A stretch of DNA of 64,000 bases from Pseudomonadales bacterium (GTDB lineage: Bacteria > Pseudomonadota > Gammaproteobacteria > Pseudomonadales > Azotimanducaceae). Below, in pieces: positions 34,635 to 44,454 of this stretch. Positions within the stretch are counted from its first letter, which is position 1; each line of letters opens with the position of its first letter. Under the pieces are notes generated by a model. That model saw nothing but the letters and a program-made list of their open reading frames with translations, did no database searches and was not told the origin of the DNA. The DNA lies in the NCBI GenBank assembly GCA_012103505.1, contig WLWP01000001.1:4154001-4218000 (forward strand). The letters are read 5' to 3'. Both the position numbers and the translations under genes were made by a program.

Positions 34635-36764
34635 ATGACTCAGCAGTCTGTTTATCTGTGCAAATTCATCATATTGGCGATGGTGATGTTAAGTTATCCA
34701 GGGACTAGGGCAGCCGAACCGCGCGTCACTGACCACCCAGAAGTCCAAGGTGCACTGGCTGTGATTGATGCCTGGGCTGAAGGGGTCGTCGCCTACGATG
34801 ACGTGCCAGGCGTGTCGATTGGGGTCGTTCTCGATCAGGACCTCATATTTTCCAAAGGGTATGGATTTTCCAATGTCCGCCGCAAGGTAGCGGCGGATAG
34901 CAATACAATCTATAGCATTTGTAGTATTAGCAAGCTCTTCACGAGTATTGCCGTCATGCGGATGCGTGATCAGGGCAAACTGGCGCTGCGTGATCCGGTA
35001 GCGGATCACCTTCCTTGGTTCAATATCAAAGAGCAGCATGCTGAGGCAGGTCCAACTCGCATTGAAGGCTTACTGACTCACTCTTCCGGTTTGCCTCGAG
35101 AATCTGACTTTGCCTACTGGCAGGATGACTACCCATTCCCGGATCGAGAGGCGATGATGGCGCGACTTAGCGAGCAAGACACGCTGTATCCAGCTGAATC
35201 TCTCTTTCAGTACTCTAACCTTGGTCTGACTTTAGCCGGAGAAATTGCGGCGATGCACAGCGGCAAGCCTTATGCTGACCATGTGCAAGAAGCGATTTTA
35301 GATCCGCTTGGACTTCAGGACACTCGACCGTTCTTTCCAGAGGACTTGCATGGTAAGCAGATGGCGATTGGCTACACCGGTAAGTTTCGCGATCGGAAAA
35401 GACAGCCTGTACCACCTTTTGACACCAAGGCGATTGCCCCTGCAGCCGGTTTTACTAGCACCGTCGATGATCTGGCCAAGTTCGCCAGTTGGCAGTTTCG
35501 CACGTTAGCTGGGGAGCCGAATCAGGTTCTAGATCGCAATACGTTGCGCGAAATGCATCGAGTTCATTGGGTCAACCCAGATTGGAGTGTCACTTGGGGA
35601 CTTGGTTTTGTGGTGTCGGAGTTAGAGGGGACCAGCACCGTCAGTCACGGCGGCGGCTGTCCAGGCTACATAACGCAGTTTGTTTTGGTACCGAAGCATA
35701 AGCTCGGGGTCGTCGTCCTGACCAATGCCTCAGATGGCCCGGCAGGTAAAATCGGGACCAACATACTTAAGATGTTAGGGCCGGCACTCGGCGAAGCCAA
35801 AAAGCCCAGCGTAGAAGTTGCTTCCGACTTGGAAGAGTTTGTTGGCAACTACGGCGGTTTGAGTTGGGGTGGTGAATTGGCGATTCGAGTTTGGGGGGAC
35901 AAGCTTGTTGTCGTTGATCTACCGAGGGATGAGCTCAAAGATCTGCCTAAGCTCAAACGCATTGACGGCGATCTATTCCGACGCGTTACAAAAGACGGCG
36001 AAGAGAGGGAACCTTGGGTTTTCGAAAGAAATGACGATGGTCGTGTTGCTGGGATTCGCAGACACAGCATCGTCATGAATAGGATATTGTGGAAGATGGC
36101 TGAGGTCACGCTGACTTTTGACAACGGACCGACGACGGACGTTACTCCCGTTGTTTTACAAGAGTTAGCCGCGCGCGAGTTGAACGCCTACTTTTGTGTC
36201 GTTGGTCGCCAACTGCAACGAGGTCAGGAACATGTGGATGTTGTGCGTGAGACGTTGGCCGCAGGCCACGTGGTTGTTAATCACTCACTAACCCATGGGG
36301 TCGCTCTGGGTGATGATACGTCTGGCGAACATGCCTTTCAGGAGATCGTTGAGATGGATCGCGTCATGGGTGAGTGTCTTGGCGATTGGGGTGAAAAACT
36401 GTTTCGCCCTTTCGGCCGTGGTGGATCTTTGGGTCCTCACGTGTTTAGTCAAAATGCGTTGTCTGAGCTTGGCGCTCTCGACTATTCAGTATTGCTCTGG
36501 AATAACGTGCCTCGTGATTGGGAAGAACCTGTCGGTTGGGTCAAGACGGCGTTGGCAGACATAGCCGGTCAATCTCATTCTGTCGTGGTTCTGCATGACC
36601 TCAACACCGGCGCGATGAAAGAGCTCCCAAGATTTTTGGATACGCTACTTGCTGAAGGACATACGTTTACTTGTGAACTGCCAGACGAATGTGTGCCAAT
36701 GCGATCAGGTGTGGCTGCATGGCCTGAAGAGCAGTTAGCAGACCTTGTCCAAGCAGACGACTAA
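34635..36764 (+). CDS. Exported serine hydrolase fused to polysaccharide-deacetylase domain
   Basis: 709 residues from the ATG at 34635 with GGAGGA 7 bases upstream; residues 1-28 include a signal peptide. Residues about 40-490 are a beta-lactamase/DD-peptidase-type serine hydrolase: SISKLF (S-x-x-K nucleophile region), YSNLGLTLAG (Y-x-N), and HGGGCPGY (H-G-G). After a linker, residues about 493-700 are NodB-like: TLTFDNGPTTD, VVNHSLTHG (H-S-x-x-H), LFRPFGRGG, SVVVLHDLN. The first motif has Asn in place of the second Asp of TFDDGP; that variant occurs in a known subgroup. A Met-Ala-Glu start follows the linker, so fusion by loss of a stop is possible. Confidence 0.85.
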   Translation: MTQQSVYLCKFIILAMVMLSYPGTRAAEPRVTDHPEVQGALAVIDAWAEGVVAYDDVPGVSIGVVLDQDLIFSKGYGFSNVRRKVAADSNTIYSICSISKLFTSIAVMRMRDQGKLALRDPVADHLPWFNIKEQHAEAGPTRIEGLLTHSSGLPRESDFAYWQDDYPFPDREAMMARLSEQDTLYPAESLFQYSNLGLTLAGEIAAMHSGKPYADHVQEAILDPLGLQDTRPFFPEDLHGKQMAIGYTGKFRDRKRQPVPPFDTKAIAPAAGFTSTVDDLAKFASWQFRTLAGEPNQVLDRNTLREMHRVHWVNPDWSVTWGLGFVVSELEGTSTVSHGGGCPGYITQFVLVPKHKLGVVVLTNASDGPAGKIGTNILKMLGPALGEAKKPSVEVASDLEEFVGNYGGLSWGGELAIRVWGDKLVVVDLPRDELKDLPKLKRIDGDLFRRVTKDGEEREPWVFERNDDGRVAGIRRHSIVMNRILWKMAEVTLTFDNGPTTDVTPVVLQELAARELNAYFCVVGRQLQRGQEHVDVVRETLAAGHVVVNHSLTHGVALGDDTSGEHAFQEIVEMDRVMGECLGDWGEKLFRPFGRGGSLGPHVFSQNALSELGALDYSVLLWNNVPRDWEEPVGWVKTALADIAGQSHSVVVLHDLNTGAMKELPRFLDTLLAEGHTFTCELPDECVPMRSGVAAWPEEQLADLVQADD

Positions 36765-36769
36765 GGTTG

Positions 36770-37894
36770 TTAGCGCAGCGCGTCAGCGATTTGCATACGG
36801 GCAGCCCTTATAGATGGGGGTATCCCTGCAAAAACGCCAATACTGATGGACCATGCGAGTGCGCTGATTACGACGTCCTGCGTGACCGTCAGTGGTGCGA
36901 CGATGCTCTCCATGGACCCCGAAGTATAAGTTGAGTTTGCAAATAGAGCAGCGCTTACACCAAGTCCAAGTAGTCCACCGATGAGACATAACGCCGCGGA
37001 TCCTGCGAGGACGGAAGCAGCTATCGATTGTGGTGTAAAACCTATCGAACGCAGGGTGGCGATTTCTGTCGTGCGGGTATCGATGGATGTGTACATCAGA
37101 TTGATCGCTGCAAACGTCGCACCTGCAGCCATAATGCCAGCAACCACGTATGAAACGAATTCGAACAGGACCGTGCTTGTTCCGACCGTAAAAAACTCAC
37201 GCTCTGAGAGCAAATCGAGGGTCAATCGTGGGTCTTCGTCGAGTGCTGCTGAGACTGCGAGTTTCTCATCAGCTGTCAGTTTCAGGCGGACCGAGGTGTA
37301 GCTTGTCGAGTTAAGCACATCCATCAGTGCTGGCAGATCACCTCGCAGTTCAGAGCTGTTCATACCCCGCCCTTGAAACTCGCCAACAATTTGCCAAGGG
37401 GTGCCGTTGATAACTACTGCGTCGCCAACGTTGAGATCACGAAAAGCGATGGCCGCTAGATTACCGATTACGAGTTCGTGCTGCCCGGGTCGGTAGAGAC
37501 GACCGTTGGTGATCTTGATAGCGTCGAACGTGCTTAGAGTGCCTCGAACAGAAATGGTGCTGCTTGATTGGGTATCGATTCGTTCCGCAATTATTCCCGT
37601 TAAGAAGTGGGTTTCCAGATGCTTGGTTTTAAGAGCGGGAAGTTGACCAAGTCTACCAAGCAAGTCTCGCGTGATACTGCTCATGCTCTCCACGACAGCC
37701 CCTTTCTGCAGGATGATGAAATGGTCATCGCGACTGGAGCCGTTCATGGTTTCGGTGACCGCTCTCGTCATCATCATAGTAGAGGCCATCACACCAACGA
37801 CCACAGCAACCCCTAACAAAGTAACGAATGCGTTTTCCTTGCGGTCAAGTATCGAGAGGAAGTTGGCGTGAATGAGGTGAAGTGTTGGGCGCAT
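36770..37894 (-). CDS. ABC transporter permease, FtsX/MacB-like
   Basis: 374 residues. An N-terminal transmembrane helix (about residues 24-45), a large periplasmic MacB-like region of about 200 residues, and three C-terminal helices (SYVVAGIMAAGATFAAINL, AGSAALCLIGGLLGLGVSAA, ISALAWSISIGVFAGIPP) with ATLRSIGFTPQSI. This is the layout of LolCE/MacB/FtsX-type permeases that move lipids, lipoproteins or peptides. The paired permease gene lies 2 bp upstream. No ATPase gene is present beside them. Confidence 0.85.
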   Translation of the reverse strand: MRPTLHLIHANFLSILDRKENAFVTLLGVAVVVGVMASTMMMTRAVTETMNGSSRDDHFIILQKGAVVESMSSITRDLLGRLGQLPALKTKHLETHFLTGIIAERIDTQSSSTISVRGTLSTFDAIKITNGRLYRPGQHELVIGNLAAIAFRDLNVGDAVVINGTPWQIVGEFQGRGMNSSELRGDLPALMDVLNSTSYTSVRLKLTADEKLAVSAALDEDPRLTLDLLSEREFFTVGTSTVLFEFVSYVVAGIMAAGATFAAINLMYTSIDTRTTEIATLRSIGFTPQSIAASVLAGSAALCLIGGLLGLGVSAALFANSTYTSGSMESIVAPLTVTQDVVISALAWSISIGVFAGIPPSIRAARMQIADALR

Positions 37895-37896
37895 CG

Positions 37897-39057
37897 TTAT
37901 GAACGTGTGAGCAGCTGTGCAGGTTCGAGACGGCTGAGCATGAGCGCCGGTCGCAATGCTACCAATGTCGAAAGTGCCATGGTGGTTGCAATACCGAGGA
38001 TCCAGACACTGCTAGCCAAAGACATATGCGCGATACCGATTTGTGCAAACAACGCAGGAAAGATAAATGCCGCGATTCCTAAGCCGAGCAAAGCCGCACT
38101 TCCGACCAACAGGAAGCTCTCTGCAAAAATCAGGAAAGCCGTGCGACCGGTCGAAAAGCCTATCGCATGTAACGTCGCGAATTCTCTGCGACGCCGATTT
38201 GTTGAGTGGACCAGAGCGCCACCGAGAGCTAGTAACAAGGCGAAGAATACAGACCAGAGAATAGCTTGAATAATGCCGTTGATGTTGCCGACTCGCTGTA
38301 AGCGATTAGTGAAGAACTCATCCTCCGGAAAGGAGCGAGTTTCGGCGCCAGAGTTTGTGAAAAGGTGGTCAATTTGTGAGATCAACTCGCCGGTGGCGAA
38401 GTCATTCGATTTCGTGACGACGAACATGTGCGCAAAGCCGTTTTCGTCTGCACGGAATTCGTCGATGTAATCCAAATTGACATAAACTTCACTGGCGAGG
38501 ATTTTGTCGTCATCGGGCCCGGCGTTGTGGATAGAGATGATCTTTACTGGCCAGGTCTTAGTACCGTCTTCGTTAACCAGGTACGTGGACGTAAGTGGAA
38601 TCTGATCACCGACCTGCCAACCGAAGCGCTCCGCGAGGACTGCACCGACTGTCGCCCCGTTGCGCGTACTTCGCAGCTGCTCGCGTTCTGATTCTGTCAG
38701 GGTGAAATCATCTTTGAACGCTGTGAGGTATTGGCCAAATTCGACCGCGGCGCCTCCAAAAGCATTTGCAGGATCTTGGAAGTAGCCAGGAAACGCGAGC
38801 GCTGTTGCGACAACTGTCACGTGTTCTAGTTGCCGAATTCTTGGCGCGTGGGCGAATGGTAGTTGTTGACCGAAACCCGCACGGCTAACGACTCTGATGC
38901 GATCTTCATCTAGTGAATCCACAAGTTCATCGAGCGCGCCGAGAACGCCGGACATCACGCCGAGTAAGAAAAAGGCGAGAAAAGCTGAAAAGAAGTTCAA
39001 CGTGGTGCGTCCCGGGTGCCTTCGAATTTCGGCAGTGATAAGAAACAGAAATTTCAC
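37897..39057 (-). CDS. ABC transporter permease, FtsX/MacB-like
   Basis: 386 residues if started at GTG 39057 (KFLFLITAEIRRHPGRTT). The frame is open to an ATG at 39105, but that ATG lies inside a tandem palindrome, so the GTG is more likely. The topology matches the neighbouring permease: one N-terminal helix (FFSAFLAFFLLGVMSGVL), a periplasmic domain, then three C-terminal helices with the conserved EFATLHAIGFSTGRT. A homologous FtsX-type partner. With no ATP-binding subunit in this window it must borrow one from elsewhere. Confidence 0.85.
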   Translation of the reverse strand: MKFLFLITAEIRRHPGRTTLNFFSAFLAFFLLGVMSGVLGALDELVDSLDEDRIRVVSRAGFGQQLPFAHAPRIRQLEHVTVVATALAFPGYFQDPANAFGGAAVEFGQYLTAFKDDFTLTESEREQLRSTRNGATVGAVLAERFGWQVGDQIPLTSTYLVNEDGTKTWPVKIISIHNAGPDDDKILASEVYVNLDYIDEFRADENGFAHMFVVTKSNDFATGELISQIDHLFTNSGAETRSFPEDEFFTNRLQRVGNINGIIQAILWSVFFALLLALGGALVHSTNRRRREFATLHAIGFSTGRTAFLIFAESFLLVGSAALLGLGIAAFIFPALFAQIGIAHMSLASSVWILGIATTMALSTLVALRPALMLSRLEPAQLLTRS

Positions 39058-39087
39058 AGTGCGATGCTGACCATTGAATCGGTTCCA

Positions 39088-39124
39088 ATGCTGCTTTTTT
39101 AGCATAATGCTGTTTTTATAGCAT
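39088..39124. repeat. Two tandem 18-bp imperfect palindromes
   Basis: ATGCTGCTTTTTTAGCAT (39088-39105) and ATGCTGTTTTTATAGCAT (39107-39124) are direct repeats with a 19-bp period, identical at 16 of 18 positions, and each has ATGCT/AGCAT ends that pair. They lie upstream of the ABC permease operon and next to the divergent GNAT gene. A two-site operator is the simplest reading; no regulator gene is adjacent. Confidence 0.65.
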
Positions 39125-39209
39125 CACTTAGTTTGCGGTGTGCTTTGGAGGGTCTTGCTAAGATTGAACAGAACAGTGCGTGGCACATCTTCCAGTGGGG
39201 TTATTAGGC

Positions 39210-39767
39210 GTGCGAGATATTGATCGATTGACAAGCGATCGGCTGGTTTTGCGGGAGTGGCGTCAGAGTGATGCTGATGCCTTGGCCGGAATGCTCGACG
39301 ATGCCGAGGTCATGCATGATTGGGGTGGCGTGTTGAGTCGAGAAGAAAGCGATAAAAAGCTATTCCGTTACAACCAGGCTATCGCTGAGTTTGGATTTGG
39401 CCGATGGCTCGTCGAACGTCGAACGGGCGAGTTCTTAGGCTACTGTGGGGTAATGCCAGGCTTTCCCGGTCACCCATTGGGTGAACACTTTGAGATTGGT
39501 TGGCGCTTTGTTCGAAACGCTTGGGGTCACGGATATGCAACAGAAGCGGCGCGCACTGCAATCGATGATGTATTTAGACGAGTTGGGTTAACGGAAGTGC
39601 TTTCGTACACGACTGCGGAGAACAACCGATCCCGAGCCGTGATGGGTCGTCTAAGCCTCGTTCGTGACGCTTCACGAGACTTTGTCGGTGGCATAGATCC
39701 GCAGAGTAGGTGGCAAGGACTTGTTTGGGTAGCGTCTCGCGAGACTTTCGAGAGACGATCTAGTTAG
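39210..39767 (+). CDS. GNAT acetyltransferase, RimJ/RimL-type
   Basis: About 185 residues from GTG 39210; in-frame GTGs at 39180 and 39195 are alternatives and no ATG is available near. The sequence LTSDRLVLREWRQSDADAL, EIGWRFVRNAWGHGYATEAA and LTEVLSYTTAENNRSRAVM is the RimJ/RimL-like pattern for acetylation of N-terminal amines or small molecules. Substrate unknown. Convergent 4-bp overlap with the next lipoprotein gene. Confidence 0.82.
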   Translation: MRDIDRLTSDRLVLREWRQSDADALAGMLDDAEVMHDWGGVLSREESDKKLFRYNQAIAEFGFGRWLVERRTGEFLGYCGVMPGFPGHPLGEHFEIGWRFVRNAWGHGYATEAARTAIDDVFRRVGLTEVLSYTTAENNRSRAVMGRLSLVRDASRDFVGGIDPQSRWQGLVWVASRETFERRSS

Positions 39768-40267
39768 TCCAGGCTCGTAGATGGATCTTCTGCAAGCTCC
39801 TCCATCGCGTTGTAGATATTGATAACGTGCAACGCAAGCTCACATATACGCTCAGGTTGGACATCCGGTAGGCGACGACTTTTGCTTAGAAATTGATCCG
39901 ATGGCTCGGTTGGCCGGAGGTCCAGCTGATCGACGGAGAGTGAACGAATTTCATCGGTAACCTGATGTCCGATAGGTCTGCCAAAGGTATTCACACCATA
40001 GGTGGTCGTGATCATCAGACCGTCACGCGACCACTGGTTTAGAAACCCGTGCACTTGGGTGAATTGCTCTGCAAACGTAAACATGGCGACGCATTTTCGA
40101 CCGTCTGCAAGATAAGCGGTATGTGCATATTCGTACGGCCCGCTGCCAAGATCTTGCCTATGCCAAACGCCGAGCAAATCGTCTGTGGCCTCGTACGACG
40201 GGTTGTTCACACAGCCGAGCAGTAATGTGTACGGCAGGAGCGCGAGAACTTTTGAAAACCTGAGCAC
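39764..40267 (-). CDS. Putative lipoprotein of unknown function
   Basis: 167 residues. MLRFSKVLALLPYTLLLGC is a lipoprotein signal with lipobox LLGC. The mature part has a WHRQDLGSG start and a FTFAEQFTQVHGFLNQW middle. No domain recognised. It follows the SDR gene after 2 bp on the same strand. Confidence 0.65.
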   Translation of the reverse strand: MLRFSKVLALLPYTLLLGCVNNPSYEATDDLLGVWHRQDLGSGPYEYAHTAYLADGRKCVAMFTFAEQFTQVHGFLNQWSRDGLMITTTYGVNTFGRPIGHQVTDEIRSLSVDQLDLRPTEPSDQFLSKSRRLPDVQPERICELALHVINIYNAMEELAEDPSTSLD

Positions 40268-40269
40268 TA

Positions 40270-41070
40270 CTAGCGTTTGTGTTGCGGTCTCGGGTCTACC
40301 ATCACACCTATCGGAGAGCGCGCTCGAAGACCACCATCAACGACGATAGATTCACCGGACACGAAGGAGGATTCGTCAGATGCGAGCCAAAGGGCTGCAT
40401 TGGCGATTTCACTAGGTTCGCCTAAACGGCCGAGAGCGTGGGCCTCTATGTTACGGTCGTATGCCTCTTGATCTGCCATCATGCGCTGGACGGGTGGCGT
40501 CGCTATTGTTCCAGGACAGATGGCGTTAACTCGAATGCCCTGAGGGGCATGATCTGTTGATAGTGCTCTGGTGAGGTTGATCACCGCACCTTTGCTCGCG
40601 GCGTAGACAACGGATGCCCCGTCTCCGTGTAGCCCTGAGATAGAAGCCGTATTGATGATCGAACCTGACCCTTGGGTGAGCATATGCGGGACGGCATATT
40701 TTGCACCGAGGTACACAGAGCGGACGTTTACGTTCATGACCAGGTCCCAGTCTGCAGGATCGAGGTCTGGTGCGGTGCCAGGTCTAACCGTACCAGCGTT
40801 GTTGAACAAAACGTCAAGCTTGCCGAACTGATCGATGCATTTCGCGACCATTGCGGCGACCGACTCAGGATCGGCTACGTCGACCTCGCACGGCATTGCG
40901 ATGCCACCTTGATCTTCGATGTCCGCAGCCACTTGGTCAGCTTTGTGAAGCCTAATGTCGGCGACCAATACTTCAGCGCCTTCTAGCGCAAACCGTGTGG
41001 CAGAGGCGGCACCGATACCGGACCCTGCTCCCGTTACGATGGCGGTCTTGTTAGCGAGTTGGTTACCCAT
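40270..41070 (-). CDS. Short-chain dehydrogenase/reductase (SDR)
   Basis: 266 residues with [33 protein letters not shown], catalytic YAASKGAV and final [13 protein letters not shown]. Typical classical SDR oxidising a secondary alcohol or reducing a ketone with NAD(P). Head of a two-gene unit with the lipoprotein. Confidence 0.9.
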   Translation of the reverse strand: MGNQLANKTAIVTGAGSGIGAASATRFALEGAEVLVADIRLHKADQVAADIEDQGGIAMPCEVDVADPESVAAMVAKCIDQFGKLDVLFNNAGTVRPGTAPDLDPADWDLVMNVNVRSVYLGAKYAVPHMLTQGSGSIINTASISGLHGDGASVVYAASKGAVINLTRALSTDHAPQGIRVNAICPGTIATPPVQRMMADQEAYDRNIEAHALGRLGEPSEIANAALWLASDESSFVSGESIVVDGGLRARSPIGVMVDPRPQHKR

Positions 41071-41119
41071 GTCGTCTCCCTTAGCGTGTCCGGGAGATTA
41101 GCTTAAGATAGCGGCAAAT

Positions 41120-41147
41120 AAAAAGGGGGCTAACAGCCCCCTTTTTT
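41120..41147 (-). terminator. Rho-independent terminator after hppA
   Basis: GGGGGCT / AGCCCCC stem (41125-41131 with 41135-41141), AAC loop, flanked by AAAAA and TTTTTT so it may work in both directions. Lies 16 bp beyond the hppA stop. Confidence 0.9.
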
Positions 41148-41163
41148 CCCGATCGAACCTTGC

Positions 41164-43197
41164 TCAGATGATGAGAGGCGCGATCACGAGACTAACGATA
41201 GCCATGACATTGATAAGAATGTTCATGCTAGGACCAGAAGTGTCTTTGAAGGGATCACCAACTGTGTCGCCTACGACTGCAGCTGCATGAACTTCAGAGC
41301 CCTTGCCACCAAGGTTGCCCTTTTCAACGTATTTCTTAGCGTTGTCCCAAGCACCACCAGCGTTGGCCATGGTGAGTGCAAGTAATACACAACCAAGCAG
41401 CGCACCACCTAAAGTGCCACCGAGCGCTTCCGCACCAAGACCGAAGCCGACGACAGGTGGAACGGCAACAGCGATCACACCAGGAAGAAGCATTTTCTTC
41501 AACGCAGCGGTCGTTGCTATTTCAACACACTTGGCGTTATCGGGTTCGGCAGTACCTTCCATGAGCCCGGGGATTTCGCGGAATTGACGCCGAATTTCAG
41601 TGATCATTTCCATGGCCGCTTCACCGACAGATGTCATCGTGATACTGGCGATAAGAAATGGCACAAGGCCGCCAATGAAGAGTCCAATTAGCACCATCGG
41701 GTTACCGATGTGAAGGATGAAGTCACCGTCTCTTGCAAGCCCAACTGTTTCGACGAATGCTGCAATGATCGCTAATGCTGCGAGTGCTGCCGCGCCAATA
41801 GCGAAGCCCTTGCCCATCGCGGCAGTCGTGTTGCCGAGTTCATCTAGAGAATCTGTAATGGCCCGTGTTTCTTCACCGAGGCCGCCCATTTCTGCGATGC
41901 CACCGGCGTTGTCAGCGACCGGACCGTAAGCATCAACTGCCATGGTCATGCCGACAGTTGCCAGAAGACCAACAGCTGCCACGCCGACTCCGTAGAGGCC
42001 AGCAAGCTCCGTCGAAACGTAAATGATTCCACAAATCGTCAGCACTGGAACAACTACTGACTGCATGCCGACCGCCAACCCAGTGATCATCACTGTCGCA
42101 GGTCCGGTTTGACCTGATTCAGCAATTTTTACAACGGGTGTTGAGGACGTGTAGTACTCCGTGATTAAACCAATGATGACGCCGCCTGCGGCACCAAACA
42201 GTACTGATAGCCAGACATTGTTTGAGACGCCGAGGTTTTGCACGATGAAGTAAGCAGCGATGATGAACAGTACCGGAGTACCGACCATCCCGATGCGGAG
42301 CGCAACTGCCGGATTGGCGCTAGAGAACACGCGTACAATTGCGATACCGATGATTGACGCAATCAAGCCGGTTGACGATAGAGCCAACGGCACGAACATG
42401 AGTGTTGAACGTCCATCTGCCTCGCTCATGCCGGGAGCAAGTTGACCCAGGGAGACAATTGCCAGTGTTGAGGCAATCGCGATGGTTGCAATCATAGATC
42501 CACAATAGGATTCAAAGATGTCAGAACCCATGCCTGCGACGTCGCCAACGTTGTCACCAACGTTGTCAGCGATTACGCCAGGATTGCGTGGATCATCTTC
42601 AGGGATGCCTTGTTCAAGCTTACCAACAAGGTCGGCACCGACATCGGCGCTCTTGGTGTAGATGCCACCGCCGACACGAGAAAAGAGAGCTACTACCGAT
42701 GCACCCATACCAAATCCGTGGATGTGGTGAGCAGCGTGGGGGTCCCCACCGAACATGTAGTAAACGAGACCCAGGCCAAGGAGCCCGAGGGAGGCGACAG
42801 CCAAGCCCATGGTTGAGCCGCCGAAGAAAGCAACTGACAGTGCGGCTGCTTGACCTTGAGTGTGGGCAGCCTGTGTCGTGCGTACATTCGCCTTGGTAGC
42901 TGTGAACATACCAAACCAACCTGCTCCGGCGGAAGAGAGCGCACCTGCCAAGAAGGCAGCCGCTGTCATCCAACCGAGGGGGCTGAAGTAAATAAGTACG
43001 AGCAGTACGGCTGCGAAAATGGCCAGCATCGTGTACTCACGACGCATGAATACCATCGCTCCTAAATGGATCTGGTCAGCAATCCGTTTTAGATTGTCAT
43101 CACCTTCATCGTATCCCTTAACGATGTAGTAAATGACCACGGCAGCCACTAATCCTACTACACCCAATATAGGTGGAATTAGGGAGAGGTCTGTCAT
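41164..43197 (-). CDS. hppA: K+-dependent membrane-bound ion-translocating pyrophosphatase
   Basis: 677 residues with about 16 hydrophobic helices. Motifs include [50 protein letters not shown] and a C-terminal [15 protein letters not shown]. The residues [10 protein letters not shown] have Ala where K+-independent enzymes have Lys, which marks the K+-dependent class; H+ or Na+ as the pumped ion is not settled by this. It uses PPi hydrolysis to energise the membrane. Start at ATG 43197 (a second Met is at 43209). Confidence 0.93.
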   Translation of the reverse strand: MTDLSLIPPILGVVGLVAAVVIYYIVKGYDEGDDNLKRIADQIHLGAMVFMRREYTMLAIFAAVLLVLIYFSPLGWMTAAAFLAGALSSAGAGWFGMFTATKANVRTTQAAHTQGQAAALSVAFFGGSTMGLAVASLGLLGLGLVYYMFGGDPHAAHHIHGFGMGASVVALFSRVGGGIYTKSADVGADLVGKLEQGIPEDDPRNPGVIADNVGDNVGDVAGMGSDIFESYCGSMIATIAIASTLAIVSLGQLAPGMSEADGRSTLMFVPLALSSTGLIASIIGIAIVRVFSSANPAVALRIGMVGTPVLFIIAAYFIVQNLGVSNNVWLSVLFGAAGGVIIGLITEYYTSSTPVVKIAESGQTGPATVMITGLAVGMQSVVVPVLTICGIIYVSTELAGLYGVGVAAVGLLATVGMTMAVDAYGPVADNAGGIAEMGGLGEETRAITDSLDELGNTTAAMGKGFAIGAAALAALAIIAAFVETVGLARDGDFILHIGNPMVLIGLFIGGLVPFLIASITMTSVGEAAMEMITEIRRQFREIPGLMEGTAEPDNAKCVEIATTAALKKMLLPGVIAVAVPPVVGFGLGAEALGGTLGGALLGCVLLALTMANAGGAWDNAKKYVEKGNLGGKGSEVHAAAVVGDTVGDPFKDTSGPSMNILINVMAIVSLVIAPLII

Positions 43198-43375
43198 AAA
43201 AGTCCCCAAAAAATGGTTAGCTTGAATATTGTTGTGATCTAACGAGGTGACGAAAGCGCGTTTTTAATGCACCGCTCCACCCCTACCCGTAGGCGGCGCG
43301 TATGATACCAGCGTGGCGGTTAGGGTCCAGTGTAATTCGCGATGTTAGGGGGCCTAACTTTGTAGGTATTTTGTA

Positions 43376-44425
43376 TCAGCCTTGGATCAGTAGCGATCGC
43401 AGATCAATTATCGCCGCGTTTGCTCTCGCGATGTAGGAAGCCATGACAAGGGAGTGGTTGGCGAGCATGCCGAGACCATCTCCGTTAAGCACCATGGGAC
43501 TCCAGAGGGTGTCTTGAGACGGCTCCAGTTCGCGAATAATCTGTTGTAGCGAAACGCGCGCACTTTTCTTATCCAGCACATCGCCAAAATCTTGTTCGAG
43601 TGCCCGTAGCATATGCAGTAGTGCCCAGGTGTAGCCACGAGTTTGATAAAAGACATTGTCGATCTCGAGCCAATCAGTTTTGACCAGTTGATCACGCGGT
43701 GCAGCGGTCGCCTGGGTCGCGGAGGTATCACCCGCAAGATCTGTGTTGAGCTGTTGTTTCCCGACACTTGCTGAAAGTCGCTGTGACAGGCTGCCAAGGC
43801 GTGTTTCTACGGTTTGTAGCCATTGCTGCAGGTTGTCTGCGCGCGCGTAAAATTGCGCGCTGGTCTCGCCGGAATCGGCCAGGCGAGTGAGATAGGCACT
43901 AAAGTACTCGAGTCCTTTTTCGTACTCATCCTCCGTTTGTGGCAGCAGCCAGGAGCTTGCGTCAAAGAAAAAGTGTCCTTCAGCCTCGGCGAGGTCCTCG
44001 TCCTCAGCGGATTGGCTTTGTGATCGGGAAAAGTCGTTTCTATAAACTCGCGCGGTGTCGCGAAGCAGCATAATGGTGCCGAATTCCCACTCGGGTACGT
44101 TGTCCATCCAGACGCCCGGTGGGAAAACGTCGTTGGATAAGTAGCCGCCCCTTTTATCTAATAAAGTTTCGCCGATTTTCACGACGGTTGCGGTGGTGAC
44201 GTAGCCTGTCACAAGGGAAACGTTGTTCATCTCAGCAATTCTCGCAGCGTTCTGCCTAACTGGAAAATGATCGGGTTCGGAATCCCACCAGAACGCGAAG
44301 ATCACACAGCCGATTAGGTAGGCACCGATGACGCCACCAGTAACCTTGCCGATCAGCCCCATTGAAGAGGGTTGGTCGTCATCCATGTAGATCGGGTCTT
44401 TGGGGGCCCAAAACTTCCAACGCAT
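43376..44425 (-). CDS. DUF2333 family membrane-anchored protein
   Basis: 349 residues. One N-terminal transmembrane helix (about residues 28-47, GVIGAYLIGCVIFAFWW), then a large helical domain with NNVSLVTGYVTTATVVKIGE, GGYLSNDVFPPGVWMDNVP and YTWALLHMLRALEQDF. This matches DUF2333, of unknown function. Followed downstream by hppA at 178 bp, so not clearly in one operon. The preceding gene on this strand is a TPR-like lipoprotein 29 bp upstream. Confidence 0.88.
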   Translation of the reverse strand: MRWKFWAPKDPIYMDDDQPSSMGLIGKVTGGVIGAYLIGCVIFAFWWDSEPDHFPVRQNAARIAEMNNVSLVTGYVTTATVVKIGETLLDKRGGYLSNDVFPPGVWMDNVPEWEFGTIMLLRDTARVYRNDFSRSQSQSAEDEDLAEAEGHFFFDASSWLLPQTEDEYEKGLEYFSAYLTRLADSGETSAQFYARADNLQQWLQTVETRLGSLSQRLSASVGKQQLNTDLAGDTSATQATAAPRDQLVKTDWLEIDNVFYQTRGYTWALLHMLRALEQDFGDVLDKKSARVSLQQIIRELEPSQDTLWSPMVLNGDGLGMLANHSLVMASYIARANAAIIDLRSLLIQG

Positions 44426-44454
44426 CGTTGTACTCCGTTATTTGACCAATTCTG

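Noticed and set aside
43335-43360. GTTAGGGGGCCTAAC palindrome near the hppA/DUF2333 gap
   Set aside because: The stem is six base pairs with only a short T-run, too weak to call a terminator.
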